This document shows positions 42,712 through 51,716 of a DNA stretch of 64,000 nucleotides, piece by piece (within the stretch, counting starts at the first letter, position 1; the number at the start of each line of letters is the position of its first letter). Source of the DNA: JABDGM01 sp963738665 (lineage in GTDB: Bacteria > Planctomycetota > Planctomycetia > Pirellulales > Lacipirellulaceae); the NCBI GenBank assembly GCA_963738665.1, contig CAVTXL010000011.1, positions 165,560-229,559 on the forward strand, written 5' to 3'. The position numbers and the translations under genes are program-made. Below the pieces are notes generated by a model. The model saw only the letters and a list, made by a program, of their open reading frames with translations. It was not told the DNA's origin and did not search any database.

Positions 42712-44943
42712 ATGTTTACCAATTTATCGTTTTTCTCGTCGGGTTTCTCGCTAAACCCCGGTGTCCCGCTGGCGCAACTCGCCACGGTGACGAAGTGGAT
42801 GCTGGCCGCCTGGCCCTATTTTGGGGCCGCGTTGGGTCTACTCGTGATCGGCTGGTTGTGCTTCCGCTACATTCCGCACAACTGCGTCGGTGTGGTGGAA
42901 AAGCTGTGGTCATGGACCGGCTCGGTTACCGAAGGCCGGCTCATCGCCCTCGAGGGCGAGGCCGGCTTCCAGGCCGAGCTGCTCCGCGGCGGTGTCCATT
43001 TTGGATACTGGCGCTGGCAGTACCGCATCCACAAGGTGCGGCTGGTCACGATCGGCCAGGGCAAGATCGCCTACGTCTACGCCCGCGACGGCCAGCCGCT
43101 CGCGCCGAGCCAGACGCTGGGCCAGTACGTCGAGTGTGACAACTTCCAGGATGCGCGGCTGTTCCTCGTGGGCTGGGAGGAAAACGGCCACCCCGGCGTA
43201 CGCGGCCAGCGCGGCCGGCAGCGGGCAATCTTGCGCGAGGGCGTCTATGCGATCAACCCGGCGCTGTTTGTCGTGATTGCCGAGGACCATGTGTTCGGCC
43301 TGCCGGCGATTCAATCGCACGAGGAGACGGCGACGATTCAAAGCTACCGGGCCGCCTTGCGCGGCGTGGATGGTTTTGATCCGGTGGTCGTCGGCGCGAA
43401 GGTCGAATCGGTCGACGCAAACGATGATGAACTCCCCGTCATGGTCGACACCATCGGCATCCTGACGGTGCACGACGGCCCGTCACTGCCGCCAGATGAG
43501 ATCATCGCGCCCATTGTCGGCAGCGACGCCGCTGCGCCAAACTTTCACAACAACTTCCAGGACGCCGAAGCCTTCCTGCGGGCGGGCGGCCGCCGCGGCC
43601 GGCAGTACCAGACCCTCACCGACGGCACGTACTTCATCAACCGCTGGTTCGCCACGCTCGAGATGATCCCCAAGACGGTCGTGCCGATCGGCTTCGTCGG
43701 CGTCGTGGTGAGCTACGTCGGCCGGCACGGGCTCGACCTGTCGGGCAAGGGCTTCCGCCACGGCGAGCAAGTGGCCACCGGCGAGCGCGGCGTGTGGGAG
43801 CGGCCGCTGGGCCCCGGCAAGTACGCGTTCAACACGTATGCCGGCGCGATCATTCTCGTGCCGACGACCAACTTCGTGCTCCACTGGATCACCGGCAAGA
43901 GCGAGTCGCACAAATACGACGAAAGCCTGCGCTCGATCGACCTGGTGACGCGCGACGCATACGAGCCACTGTTGCCCCTGTCGGTCGTCGTGCATATCGA
44001 CTACGAGCGGGCGCCAAGCGTGATTCAACGCTTCGGCGACGTGAAGAAGCTCATCACGCAGACGATCGACCCGATGCTCAGCGCCTACTTCCGCGATGTG
44101 GCCCACAAAAAGACGATGCTCGAGCTGTTGCACGAGCGCGACGCGATCCAGGCGGAAGCCCGCGGCGAGCTGCGGCAGAAGTTCGGCGCGTTCGACATCG
44201 AGTGCGTCGACGTGCTGATCGGCAAGCCGACCAGCATTGGTGAGGACGACAAGATCGAAACGCTGCTCGAACAACTGCGGCAGCGGCAGCTTTCCACCGA
44301 GCAACTGGAAACGTACGAGCGCCGCAAAACGGCCGCGGCCAAGTTGCAAGAATTGAAAGCGGCCGAGGCTCAGGCCGAAATGCAGACGACGCTCACCAAC
44401 GCCCAGGTGCAGGCCCGCATCGCCGAAAACCAGGGCGAAGCCGAGCTGGCCCGGGCCCGCAAGGCGGCCGAGCAAACGGTCGTCGTGGCCGAGGCGGCCC
44501 TGGCCCGCTCGCGCCGCGAGGCCGAGCAAAAGATCGTGCTGGCCGAAGCCGACAGCCGTGAGCGAATGCTGGCCGGCCGCGGCGAGAGCCAACGCATCAT
44601 GCAGATTGGCCTCAGCGAGGCAATGGTGCTCTTGCGCAAGATCGGCTCCTACGGCGATCCGCGCTTGTACGCGGTGAACCAGGTAGCCGAGCGACTCTCG
44701 AAGAGCCAACAGCCGCTGGTGCCGCAGCGACTCTTCGTGGCCCAAGGCACAAACGGCGACAAAGACGGCGCCCAGCAAGGCAACCTGCTCGGCCTGTTGA
44801 TGAGCCTGCTCGTAGCCGAAAAGTCCGGCATCACCGCCCCGGAAACGCCGGAGCTGGACGACTTGCAATCGTTCGAGAAGGAACTGACGACCGAAGCCAT
44901 CGGCACGATGCGGCGGGGGATCGCCAGTGGAAACGGCGCGTAA
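42712..44943 (+). CDS. Large SPFH/Band-7 (flotillin/prohibitin-like) membrane protein
   Basis: 743 residues from the ATG at 42712. One N-terminal membrane segment (YFGAALGLLVIGWLCFRY) precedes an SPFH-type domain. The region contains two internally similar blocks, NFQDARLFLVG with GVYAINPALFVVI, and NFQDAEAFLRAGGRRG with TYFINRWFATLEMI, as if part of the module were duplicated. The Band 7 core continues with VVVHIDYERAPSVIQRFGDV. A long coiled coil follows (LEQLRQRQLSTEQLETYERR to about 44600), as in flotillins. It probably forms large membrane scaffolds. A perfect 11-bp hairpin lies 50 bases downstream. Confidence 0.8.
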   Translation: MFTNLSFFSSGFSLNPGVPLAQLATVTKWMLAAWPYFGAALGLLVIGWLCFRYIPHNCVGVVEKLWSWTGSVTEGRLIALEGEAGFQAELLRGGVHFGYWRWQYRIHKVRLVTIGQGKIAYVYARDGQPLAPSQTLGQYVECDNFQDARLFLVGWEENGHPGVRGQRGRQRAILREGVYAINPALFVVIAEDHVFGLPAIQSHEETATIQSYRAALRGVDGFDPVVVGAKVESVDANDDELPVMVDTIGILTVHDGPSLPPDEIIAPIVGSDAAAPNFHNNFQDAEAFLRAGGRRGRQYQTLTDGTYFINRWFATLEMIPKTVVPIGFVGVVVSYVGRHGLDLSGKGFRHGEQVATGERGVWERPLGPGKYAFNTYAGAIILVPTTNFVLHWITGKSESHKYDESLRSIDLVTRDAYEPLLPLSVVVHIDYERAPSVIQRFGDVKKLITQTIDPMLSAYFRDVAHKKTMLELLHERDAIQAEARGELRQKFGAFDIECVDVLIGKPTSIGEDDKIETLLEQLRQRQLSTEQLETYERRKTAAAKLQELKAAEAQAEMQTTLTNAQVQARIAENQGEAELARARKAAEQTVVVAEAALARSRREAEQKIVLAEADSRERMLAGRGESQRIMQIGLSEAMVLLRKIGSYGDPRLYAVNQVAERLSKSQQPLVPQRLFVAQGTNGDKDGAQQGNLLGLLMSLLVAEKSGITAPETPELDDLQSFEKELTTEAIGTMRRGIASGNGA

Positions 44944-44993
44944 CGGCAACGGCGCGTTGCGCCCGGCGGGCAAGTGACGCGAACGTCATCGGA

Positions 44994-45019
44994 GTGGCAC
45001 GGTCGGAAGACCGTGCCAC
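44994..45019 (+). terminator. Perfect 11-bp hairpin after the SPFH gene
   Basis: GTGGCACGGTC pairs with GACCGTGCCAC around GGAA. No T tract follows, so it may be either a terminator or one of the genome's GGTC/GACC repeats. Confidence 0.5.
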
Positions 45020-45069
45020 AACCGGTGGCAGCGGTGGGCTGCCACACGGCCGCCACGTGTCGCGCGTCC

Positions 45070-45924
45070 TCAGCGATTTCGAGCCCACCGCCACAGGCAA
45101 AACTGTCCGGCTCCCATCCACAGCAAACAGAGCGTGCCACAAACCGCCGCGGCAATGATGCGAGTGTGAGTCACCGCGTTCAGCTGCTTGATTGCATCCT
45201 GTGCCTCAGTCAATCGATCGCGAAAACCCGCGATGCGGGAATCGACGTCTACGAAGGTCGCCAGCAACCGTGCGGTGATCGTTGCGGCTTGTTCGCTCCG
45301 CTCAGCTCGCAGCTCGCCGTCGCGGCCCTCGCCGATTTGCTGCGCCAGAATTTCAACGGTCTTTCCCGCGTCGCTCAAGCTTTCCGTGATGCTCGCAATT
45401 CGTTCCAGCAGCGGATCGACAATTTCGGCCTTCGTCGATAGGCCCACGTCGGCGCCCATCTCGAGCGCCTGTCGGACAGACTCGACCATTTCGCGCGACA
45501 AGTCGAGCATCAACTCGGCCTGTTGCAGGCCCGCAGTCAGCTGCTGCGCCCTTTGCTCGACTTCGAATCTCTCGACCACGCGATCCTTGGCTACATTCGT
45601 CGACCAGTCCCGCATGTGCTGCTCAATTTCTGTGACGTCGAGCTTCAGCTTCTCGGCCAGTTCTTGAGTTTCGTCGAGCCGGCCATTGATACCGGAAAGC
45701 GATTGATCGATCCTCTCGAATATGCGCTCTCTCGCTAGGTCGATCCGCGACTCGACGTACCACACTCCCAGGCAACCTGCCACGCAGAGCAAAATGCCAA
45801 GACGCCCAGTAACAAACCGAAATAGCGCAGCGCCGTCATAGCCGTAGTGTACACCAGCAGCGGACGAAAAGCCGTGCAGAATGGCATCGGACGATATCCA
45901 AGGGTCTTGTTTTTTCCATTCCAT
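45070..45924 (-). CDS. Coiled-coil membrane protein of unknown function
   Basis: 284 residues from the ATG at 45924. A membrane segment near residue 45 (LGILLCVAGCLGVWYV) is followed by a long heptad coiled coil (residues about 65-255, with LARERIFERIDQSLSGINGR and ITESLSDAGKTVEILAQQIG), then a second membrane helix (IIAAAVCGTLCLLWMGAG) at the C-terminus. This hairpin-type topology resembles chemoreceptor- or SPFH-associated scaffold proteins, but no signalling domain is present. It is convergent with the SPFH gene. Confidence 0.55.
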   Translation of the reverse strand: MEWKKQDPWISSDAILHGFSSAAGVHYGYDGAALFRFVTGRLGILLCVAGCLGVWYVESRIDLARERIFERIDQSLSGINGRLDETQELAEKLKLDVTEIEQHMRDWSTNVAKDRVVERFEVEQRAQQLTAGLQQAELMLDLSREMVESVRQALEMGADVGLSTKAEIVDPLLERIASITESLSDAGKTVEILAQQIGEGRDGELRAERSEQAATITARLLATFVDVDSRIAGFRDRLTEAQDAIKQLNAVTHTRIIAAAVCGTLCLLWMGAGQFCLWRWARNR

Positions 45925-46212
45925 TGCGCCCGACCGCAACTGCGGAGATTGGCAATGGCGAACTGTGTGCCGCCAGTCTCGGCGTGCGGAAACTAGCCGC
46001 CGATGAGCGAATTCGCACGGCAGCGCTCCGACGATCCATTTGGCGGGCCGCGGATTTCGCGGTAAACATCTTCGTTGAGAGCAAGATTCCTCGTGTGCGT
46101 CGGACCGATCCATAAAAAATCGACGGATAGTGGGTTTCTTTGCTCTTTGGCACATGATTTGGATGTGTTGCAACAATCTCCCAATCGTTTTCAACAACCA
46201 AGGAACTTACCC

Positions 46213-47107
46213 ATGAGACGATTAGCTCTGCTTCTGATGATCCTCGCAGTTGCCTGGACGACTAATTCGCGGGGGCAGCAGCCTACTAGCCAGGCGGATG
46301 ACGAAGCCGCAATTCGCAACATGGTCGACTCTTATGTGGCGGCGTTCAACAAACATGACGCCAGTGCCATGGCAGAGCACTGGTCGCCCGATGCCGTGTA
46401 TCTCAATCGCAGCACCGGTGAAGAAGTCGTCGGCCGCGCGGCCATTGCCGACCAATTCACGGCCCAGCTCGAGGACCAGCCGGACGTTAAGCTCGAAGTG
46501 AAGGTGGACACGATCGATTTCATTTCGCCCACCGTGGCGATGGAGCGGGGCAAGGCCAGAATACTCAACCCGAATGCCGAACCGGAAGAGATGGACTACA
46601 CGGCGGTCGACGTCAAGCGCGACGGCAAATGGTTGCTCGACCGCGTGACCGACAAAACCAAGGAAGTCGCCCCGTCTCATTACGAACAACTCAAGCCATT
46701 GGAATGGATGGTTGGTCACTGGGAGAGGCGCAATGGACGACGCTGAGGTCGAGATGGACTGCAACTGGACTAAAAACCGCAACTTCTTGACGCGCGCGTT
46801 CAAAATCACCATCGACGGTGAAATCAACTTCTCGGGAATGCAGATTGTCGGCTGGGATCCGGCCGAAAAGACGATTCGCTCCTGGACCTTCGATTCCAAT
46901 GGCACGTTCGCCGAGGCGACCTGGCAGCAAAAAGGCGGGCAATGGTTCCTCCGCAATCGCGGCACCCTCGCCGATGGCCGCCCCGCGAGCATGATCAACG
47001 TGATGAAACAAGTCGATGCCAATTCGTTCACTTGGCAAACGATCGAACGCACCGCAGGTGGCGAATTGCTTCCCAATATCGACGAGGTATCTGTTGCCCG
47101 TCGCTAA
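46213..47107 (+). CDS. Secreted SnoaL-like (DUF4440/SgcJ type) protein (one frameshift)
   Basis: 297 residues after repair. A signal peptide (LALLLMILAVAWTTNSRGQQ) precedes an NTF2-like DUF4440 domain: AAIRNMVDSYVAAFNKHDAS, HWSPDAVYLNRSTGEEVVGR and TVAMERGKARILNP. The second half carries WMVGHWE and then EMDCNWTKNRNFLTRAFKI, a DUF1579-like beta domain. One extra base near 46730 breaks the frame between the halves. In planctomycetes such proteins are common in the envelope; the function is unknown. Its stop is 50 bases before the next gene. Confidence 0.75.
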
Positions 47108-47159
47108 CCTCCCACTTGTTTCCCAACACAAAAAAAGCATTAACTATCCAGGTGCACTG

Positions 47160-48563
47160 ATGAAACGAATACTTGTATTTATTGTGGCCGTCGCGGTTGT
47201 GACGCTGGCCGTACAACTTGAGATCTTCGCTCGCGGCGGGGGCGGCGGTGGCGGCCGTGCCGGTGGCGGCGGCGGCGGCGGCGGTGCTCGTGCCGGTGGA
47301 GGGATGTCCCCTTCAGGCGGAGGCTCACGTCCGTCCGGCGGAGCTTCTCGTCCGTCCGGTGGAGGTGTTCGGTCCAGCGGGGGCGGCCAAGCCGCAGCGC
47401 GCAGCGGAGGAGCAGCTCGTAGCGGACAATCGGGTGCAGCCCGCGCGGGTGGCGGGCAGGCAGTCGCCCGAGCCGGAGGCGCGGGTGGTGGACAGGCTGC
47501 AGCCCGGGCCGGTGGTGCTGGCGGGGCGCAAGCCGGAGCCCGCGCAGGCGGTGGACAGGTCGCCGCCCGCTCTGGCGGTGCCGCCACGCGCCAAGGCGGC
47601 TCGGCGGCACAGCGCTCGGGTGCCGGCGCAGGAGCGGCTGCCGTCGCGGCTGGCAACCGTCCAACCGCCGGCCAAGTAAATAATTTCATGGACGTTCCTA
47701 GTCGCGGCGCCGGCGCAGCCGGGGCTGCAGGTGCTGGACGAACCAGCGCCGCGGCAGATTTTCTGCAAGGCGGTGGTGCGTCACTCGCGACCGGCGCTGT
47801 CGCCGGCGGCGCTGCTGCCGCAGGCATCGCCGCGCGGACCGACGTTGGGCGGCCCGGCACGGGCAGAGAGAATCTGGCCCAGAATCGACCCGAGCGAGTC
47901 GACAACCGCGGCGAGCGGCAAGGCGACCGGGACCAGCGGCGCGACGAAGTCCGCAATCAGTATAACGATCACAACCCGGGCAATTTCTGGCAGCAAAACC
48001 CCGGGTGGACGGCGTTCGCCGTTACCCGCCCCTTCGCATGGGCGAATTGGGGTTCGGTGGGAACTTGGTGCGGCTATAGCGGCGAACCAGTGTCCTACAG
48101 CTACGGTGATAACATCTATTACTCAGGCGACCAGGTCTACTCCGGCGACCAGCCGATCGCCACGGCCGAAGAGTATGCGAACCAGGCCGCGGCGATTGTC
48201 GAAAGCGCCCCGGCTCAAGCGCCCGCAGCGGATGACTGGATGCCGCTGGGAGTGTTTGCGGTTACCCAGGACGGCCAGGCCTCGGGCACCGAGCCGTCTA
48301 TCTTCATGCAGCTTGCACTCAGTAAGCAAGGCATGATTTCCGGAACGCTCAAAAACGATCTCACCGGCAAGGTTCAGCCGCTGGAAGGCATGGCCGACAA
48401 AGAGAGCCAGCGGGTCGCGTGGGGTGTCGTTGATCAAGAGCGACCCATCATGGAGACCGGGCTGTCGAGCCTCACGCAAGATACCTCGCCGGCGCTGATC
48501 CACTTCGCCGACGGCCAGACCCAGCAGTGGCTGTTGGTGCGAATTCCAGAACCGAAACAATAG
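47160..48563 (+). CDS. Secreted Gly/Ala-rich low-complexity protein
   Basis: 467 residues from the ATG at 47160. A signal peptide ends near FARGG. Residues 25-240 are Gly/Ala/Ser/Arg-rich with runs such as GGGGGGGRAGGG and RAGGAGGGQAAARAGG. Residues 290-467 form a folded domain (NPGWTAFAVTRPFAWANWGS, PLGVFAVTQDGQASGTEPSI and a strand-rich end). Planctomycete annotations often call such proteins mu-protocadherin- or cell-surface-like. The low-complexity part raises indel risk, but the frame is open throughout. It lies just downstream of the SnoaL-like gene and could share its operon. Confidence 0.65.
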   Translation: MKRILVFIVAVAVVTLAVQLEIFARGGGGGGGRAGGGGGGGGARAGGGMSPSGGGSRPSGGASRPSGGGVRSSGGGQAAARSGGAARSGQSGAARAGGGQAVARAGGAGGGQAAARAGGAGGAQAGARAGGGQVAARSGGAATRQGGSAAQRSGAGAGAAAVAAGNRPTAGQVNNFMDVPSRGAGAAGAAGAGRTSAAADFLQGGGASLATGAVAGGAAAAGIAARTDVGRPGTGRENLAQNRPERVDNRGERQGDRDQRRDEVRNQYNDHNPGNFWQQNPGWTAFAVTRPFAWANWGSVGTWCGYSGEPVSYSYGDNIYYSGDQVYSGDQPIATAEEYANQAAAIVESAPAQAPAADDWMPLGVFAVTQDGQASGTEPSIFMQLALSKQGMISGTLKNDLTGKVQPLEGMADKESQRVAWGVVDQERPIMETGLSSLTQDTSPALIHFADGQTQQWLLVRIPEPKQ

Positions 48564-48921
48564 GAACAGCCCGCTGCAATCCCGCGCTCCAATTTTGTGG
48601 ACGTCAGAAATATACCTCCTCGCCAGAATCTGTGGGTTGTTTGTCGGACGGAAGCCGGTTCCGTCCGAGGAATCTCGGGGAAACAGGCGTTGCAGCGCAT
48701 CATCCATTCGGCGCTGGATTCGCTTCGGTCTCCTGCCATGGTTTTTTTTCAGCAAGGTTCGCCGCCCCCTTTTGTCGAGCCGGAGCGAAGCGAATTTCAG
48801 TTCTTTGGCACACTCAAAAATAACTTCCGTAGTTTGAAGTTCGTAGCTGATGGTTTTTGAACAAAAGGCAACAAAGGAAACGGAGAAAAAGCTCTCTGTT
48901 TCCTCGGTCTCGTCCGTTAGC
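48564..48921. other. Intergenic with two hairpins
   Basis: No gene seen. CGGACGGAA/TTCCGTCCG (48645-48667) forms a 9-bp hairpin. The imperfect hairpin repeat at 48858-48920 borders the GxxExxY remnant. Confidence 0.6.
48858..48920. repeat. GxxExxY-flanking imperfect palindrome, 3' side
   Basis: GAACAAAAGGCAACAAAGG and GGAAACGGAGA face TCTCTGTTTCC further on, giving an imperfect inverted repeat. A similar element lies on the 5' side at 50588-50680. Both are of the 'aacagagg..ctctgtt' type. Confidence 0.55.
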
Positions 48922-49003
48922 TTACTCCAGGTTTGCACCGGGAAGAATTAATCGCGACAGGCCGTCGGTCAGTTTCAGCTCGTTGAAATTGATGATTAGT
49001 CCC

Positions 49004-49012
49004 AAGGGGATA
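49004..49012. repeat. Target-site duplication of IS256 copy 1 (left)
   Basis: AAGGGGATA immediately left of the IS end GAGGATGTCC. The same nine bases follow the right end at 50498-50506. Confidence 0.9.
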
Positions 49013-50497
49013 GAGGATGTCCCTCTCTTAGTTGAAATAGGTGGATGACTCCTAGCGGTGATTGTCAGGCGAGTTTGGGTTGTTTGTCAATGATGGTTGG
49101 AGCGTGAAGTCGATCGAGGGCTGCCAGGAGCTGCGGCAGGTATTTGTAGCCCTTGATGCGGTTGAAGCGTCGTTCGGCATCCAATAGTCCGGCCGCACAC
49201 CACCGCTCGCGCATGTCGCCGTCACGCCAACGCTTCACGCGGCGTGTCACACTTTCGGCCACGCTGAACGCACTCTCGATGGGGTTGGTCGTCGAGAGTG
49301 TCTGGCGGAGCAGTTCCGGAACACTCAATCGGACCACGGTGAGCGTTTCATCGAGACCTTCTTCAAGACTGGCGGCCGCGGCCGGGCTGATCTTCCGCAG
49401 CCACTTCACCGTGGCCACCAGCAGCGTACGAGCCTGCGTGGCGTTCGTTTCATGGTAGGCTGCATTCAGCCGCTGGCGCAGTTCTTCATGATGCTGGTCG
49501 GGCAAGTGGGCTTCGACGTTTCGCCGCTTATGCACCTGGCAGCGTTGAATCACGGCGAACTTGCCCCACACGCGGACGACCGCCGCCCGCAGCGCTTTGG
49601 CCCGTCCAGCACGAACAGCGTCGGCACATCGGTGGGCACGCCACGCTCGCGCAACTCTTCCAACAGGGAAGTGACGACGGTCGCATTCTCCGTCGCTCCT
49701 TGCCGCAGGCCCAAGAGACGTTTCTCTCCCGTGGTCGTAATTCCCAGGGCCACGACCATCATTTCGCCCGCATACGGCTGGGCGTCGATGAAGATCACGG
49801 CGAACCGCTCACCCTCGAAACGCCGCTCGGCCAGCCGCGCCACTTCCTGGGCCGAGGCCCGCACGAAACCGCGGCTGACACTCGACTTCTTCATGCCAAA
49901 GCCGGCCTGGGCCGCGTGAACCACCCGCTCGTAACGACGCGTCGAAACGCCGTTGACCAGGTGCTCCAGGGCTGATTGCGGCATCGCCTCGGGCGACTGC
50001 AAGAGCGTGTAACGCTCCAGCTCCGCTTCGCCACGGCCGTCCGTGTAACGCACCCGCGGCTTCTCGACCGACACCTTCTGGCCGGCGATCGTGATGAAGC
50101 CGCTCTGATGGCCGAAGCGGGTCTGGCTGCGGTCGGGCACACGCTCATGCCGCTGGCCACAACGCTGGGTAACTTCGTCTTCCAGCAGGCACTGGGCCAC
50201 TTTCAGCCCCATCTCCACGGCGAACGATGAGATGCACTCGCGAGTCATCTCGACCATGCTTCGACATTTAGCGGCAATTGCACTTCGCGGGACGCCGCCA
50301 AGGCCTGCGCTTCGATCCGCCGCGGCCGACCTCCCTTTCTCCGGCCGTCGGAGCTAGTTGACTTGCGAACACGAGACGATTTCGGATAGCTTCGTGACAT
50401 GGTGGTGAACTCCTTCTGTGAGTGAAAATGACATTCCCGGAATGTAACCTCCGGGTGAAGGAGTCACCACCTTTTCAACTAAACTCGGGACATCCTC
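49013..50497 (-). mobile_element. IS256-family insertion sequence, copy 1
   Basis: 1,485 bp with ends GAGGATGTCC...GGACATCCTC and imperfect ~40-bp terminal inverted repeats. A perfect 9-bp target duplication AAGGGGATA flanks it, so it moved here by transposition as a single event. It is oriented minus and lies inside the GxxExxY remnant. Its transposase gene (49065-50400) has two single-base deletions compared with copy 2. Confidence 0.95.
49065..50400 (-). pseudogene. IS256-family transposase, copy 1 (two frameshifts)
   Basis: Same 446-residue-class DDE (mutator-type) transposase as copy 2. The frame is broken by a 1-base deletion near 50252 (in NVEALVEM) and another near 49597, just after the second catalytic Asp (VLDGAK). 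The rest is nearly identical to copy 2. Either both are sequencing errors or this copy is inactive. Confidence 0.85.
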
Positions 50498-50506
50498 AAG
50501 GGGATA
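50498..50506. repeat. Target-site duplication of IS256 copy 1 (right)
   Basis: AAGGGGATA directly after the right end GGACATCCTC, identical to 49004-49012. Confidence 0.9.
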
Positions 50507-50587
50507 TCGAGCAGTTTCATATAGCGGAGCAGTTGCGCCTTGTTGATGGGAAGAGGCTCGTGCAAACAAAGGGTGCATGTTAGCTCC

Positions 50588-50680
50588 TTCAGGAACAGAG
50601 GAACCAAACAAGACGAAGGAAACAGAGAACCGGACTAGGCAAGCATTTCTCTGTTGTCTTTGATTCCTTCTGTTCATTCA
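50588..50680. repeat. GxxExxY-flanking imperfect palindrome, 5' side
   Basis: AACAGAGGAACCAAACAAG and GGAAACAGAGAA face TTCTCTGTTGTC and TTCCTTCTGTTC. It lies just upstream of the GxxExxY start on the minus strand. Its arms resemble those of the 3'-side element at 48858. Confidence 0.55.
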
Positions 50681-50775
50681 AGAGCCTTACACCACCTGCC
50701 TCCGTCGTTGAAATGCCGAAGTTATTGTTGAGTTGTCCCTTAATCACTCTCAGATTCCGCTGAAGACCCAGAAAT

Positions 50776-51279
50776 ATGACTTACGACCCAGAGCCCCAGC
50801 AACGTTCTGCCGCGGACGCCGAACTCGAACGAGAAATTCGCAAAGAGCGCAAGTTCTCTCTTGAGGAAGCGATCATGCGAATGGCGGGCCCAGGAATGAT
50901 GAAGGGTGAATCGCCCGTGACCCTCAAGCAACAGGCTGAAGCGAAGATCGAAGGTTTCTTAGGACGCCATCTGATTGATGCAGCAGATTCCTTGTCAATC
51001 GTTTTGCTTCGTCACGTCCAGAATAGTGAACTGCTGCTCGAGAACTTAAACCAGCCGCTAGTCGTTTTGGCCAACTACGTTCAACGAGTTCTCGACTCAG
51101 AGTACTTGTTGGCGGAACTTGTTCGTGAGACGGACGCAGAGTGGGGACGATTGCTCGGAGAGAGACCCTTTTTTGAGAAAGTCGGAACTCCACCCCACCC
51201 GGACGACCCGTACACCATCGAGTCGGTTCGCATCACTTTGTCCGAGCTCTTGGAAAAACTCGCCTCGCGCGACACGTAG
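50776..51279 (+). CDS. Hypothetical protein of unknown function
   Basis: 167 residues from the ATG at 50776. It is acidic and helical: residues 70-130 read as amphipathic helices (SLSIVLLRHVQNSELLLENL, YVQRVLDSEYLLAELVRETD). No signal peptide, membrane segment or known motif was recognised. It lies in the mobile-element region and may be accessory. The clean start and stop and even codon use support a real gene. Confidence 0.5.
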   Translation: MTYDPEPQQRSAADAELEREIRKERKFSLEEAIMRMAGPGMMKGESPVTLKQQAEAKIEGFLGRHLIDAADSLSIVLLRHVQNSELLLENLNQPLVVLANYVQRVLDSEYLLAELVRETDAEWGRLLGERPFFEKVGTPPHPDDPYTIESVRITLSELLEKLASRDT

Positions 51280-51716
51280 AACGACCGCTTGCGCCTGGTT
51301 GACTCGCCAGGCCAAAGTGCGGAGAAGACGCTTTCTGCCGGTGAAGCGCCTATTGAAGAGCAAACGAATCTGCTGGGCTGATTCATGCGAACTCGAAACG
51401 CTCAGCGGAAGCCCTGCCCCCTTCAGTTGCGATTTATCGAACCGGCTGACAGCGGATGGCGAATAGCTCATCGCTGCGCCAATCACAACCGTTGACAACT
51501 TCTGCAATTCCGATGTTGGCTGCTCCCGCCGACGAGTTTGCTTCCACGCCTGTGGCAAAATGACGGCTCCGCCGGGCGTCTGAACGTCTTTCCTTGATCA
51601 GGTCCGTCGGGATAGGTAGCCTCCGACGGTTCTGGAGTCCTCATGATGTGCCTCCCTTAAACGGGTAGAGACGCCAATCGACGCCTCGATCGTAGCTTAG
51701 TTCGACTTTCGCGGTT
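51280..51716. other. Intergenic next to the IS4 element
   Basis: About 435 bases. No gene supported. It should contain the 3' terminal inverted repeat of the IS4-family element, but I could not match it to the other end. Confidence 0.4.

Larger units (their letters stand above)
48922..50578 (-). pseudogene. GxxExxY-family protein remnant, split by IS256 copy 1
   Basis: On the minus strand the sequence starts at the ATG at 50578 (MHPLFAR) and jumps to the C-terminal part of a GxxExxY protein: EPLPINKAQLLRYMKLLDIP, then LLINFNELKLTDGLSRLILP and GANLE before the stop at 48922-48924. The IS at 49013-50497 interrupts it after LLDIP. A small frame slip is also needed across the join. The middle ~60-70 residues, including the GxxExxY motif, are absent, so the gene was internally deleted as well as interrupted. 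This family is very common in planctomycetes; its function is unknown (some annotate it as a PD-(D/E)XK nuclease-like fold). Confidence 0.6.
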
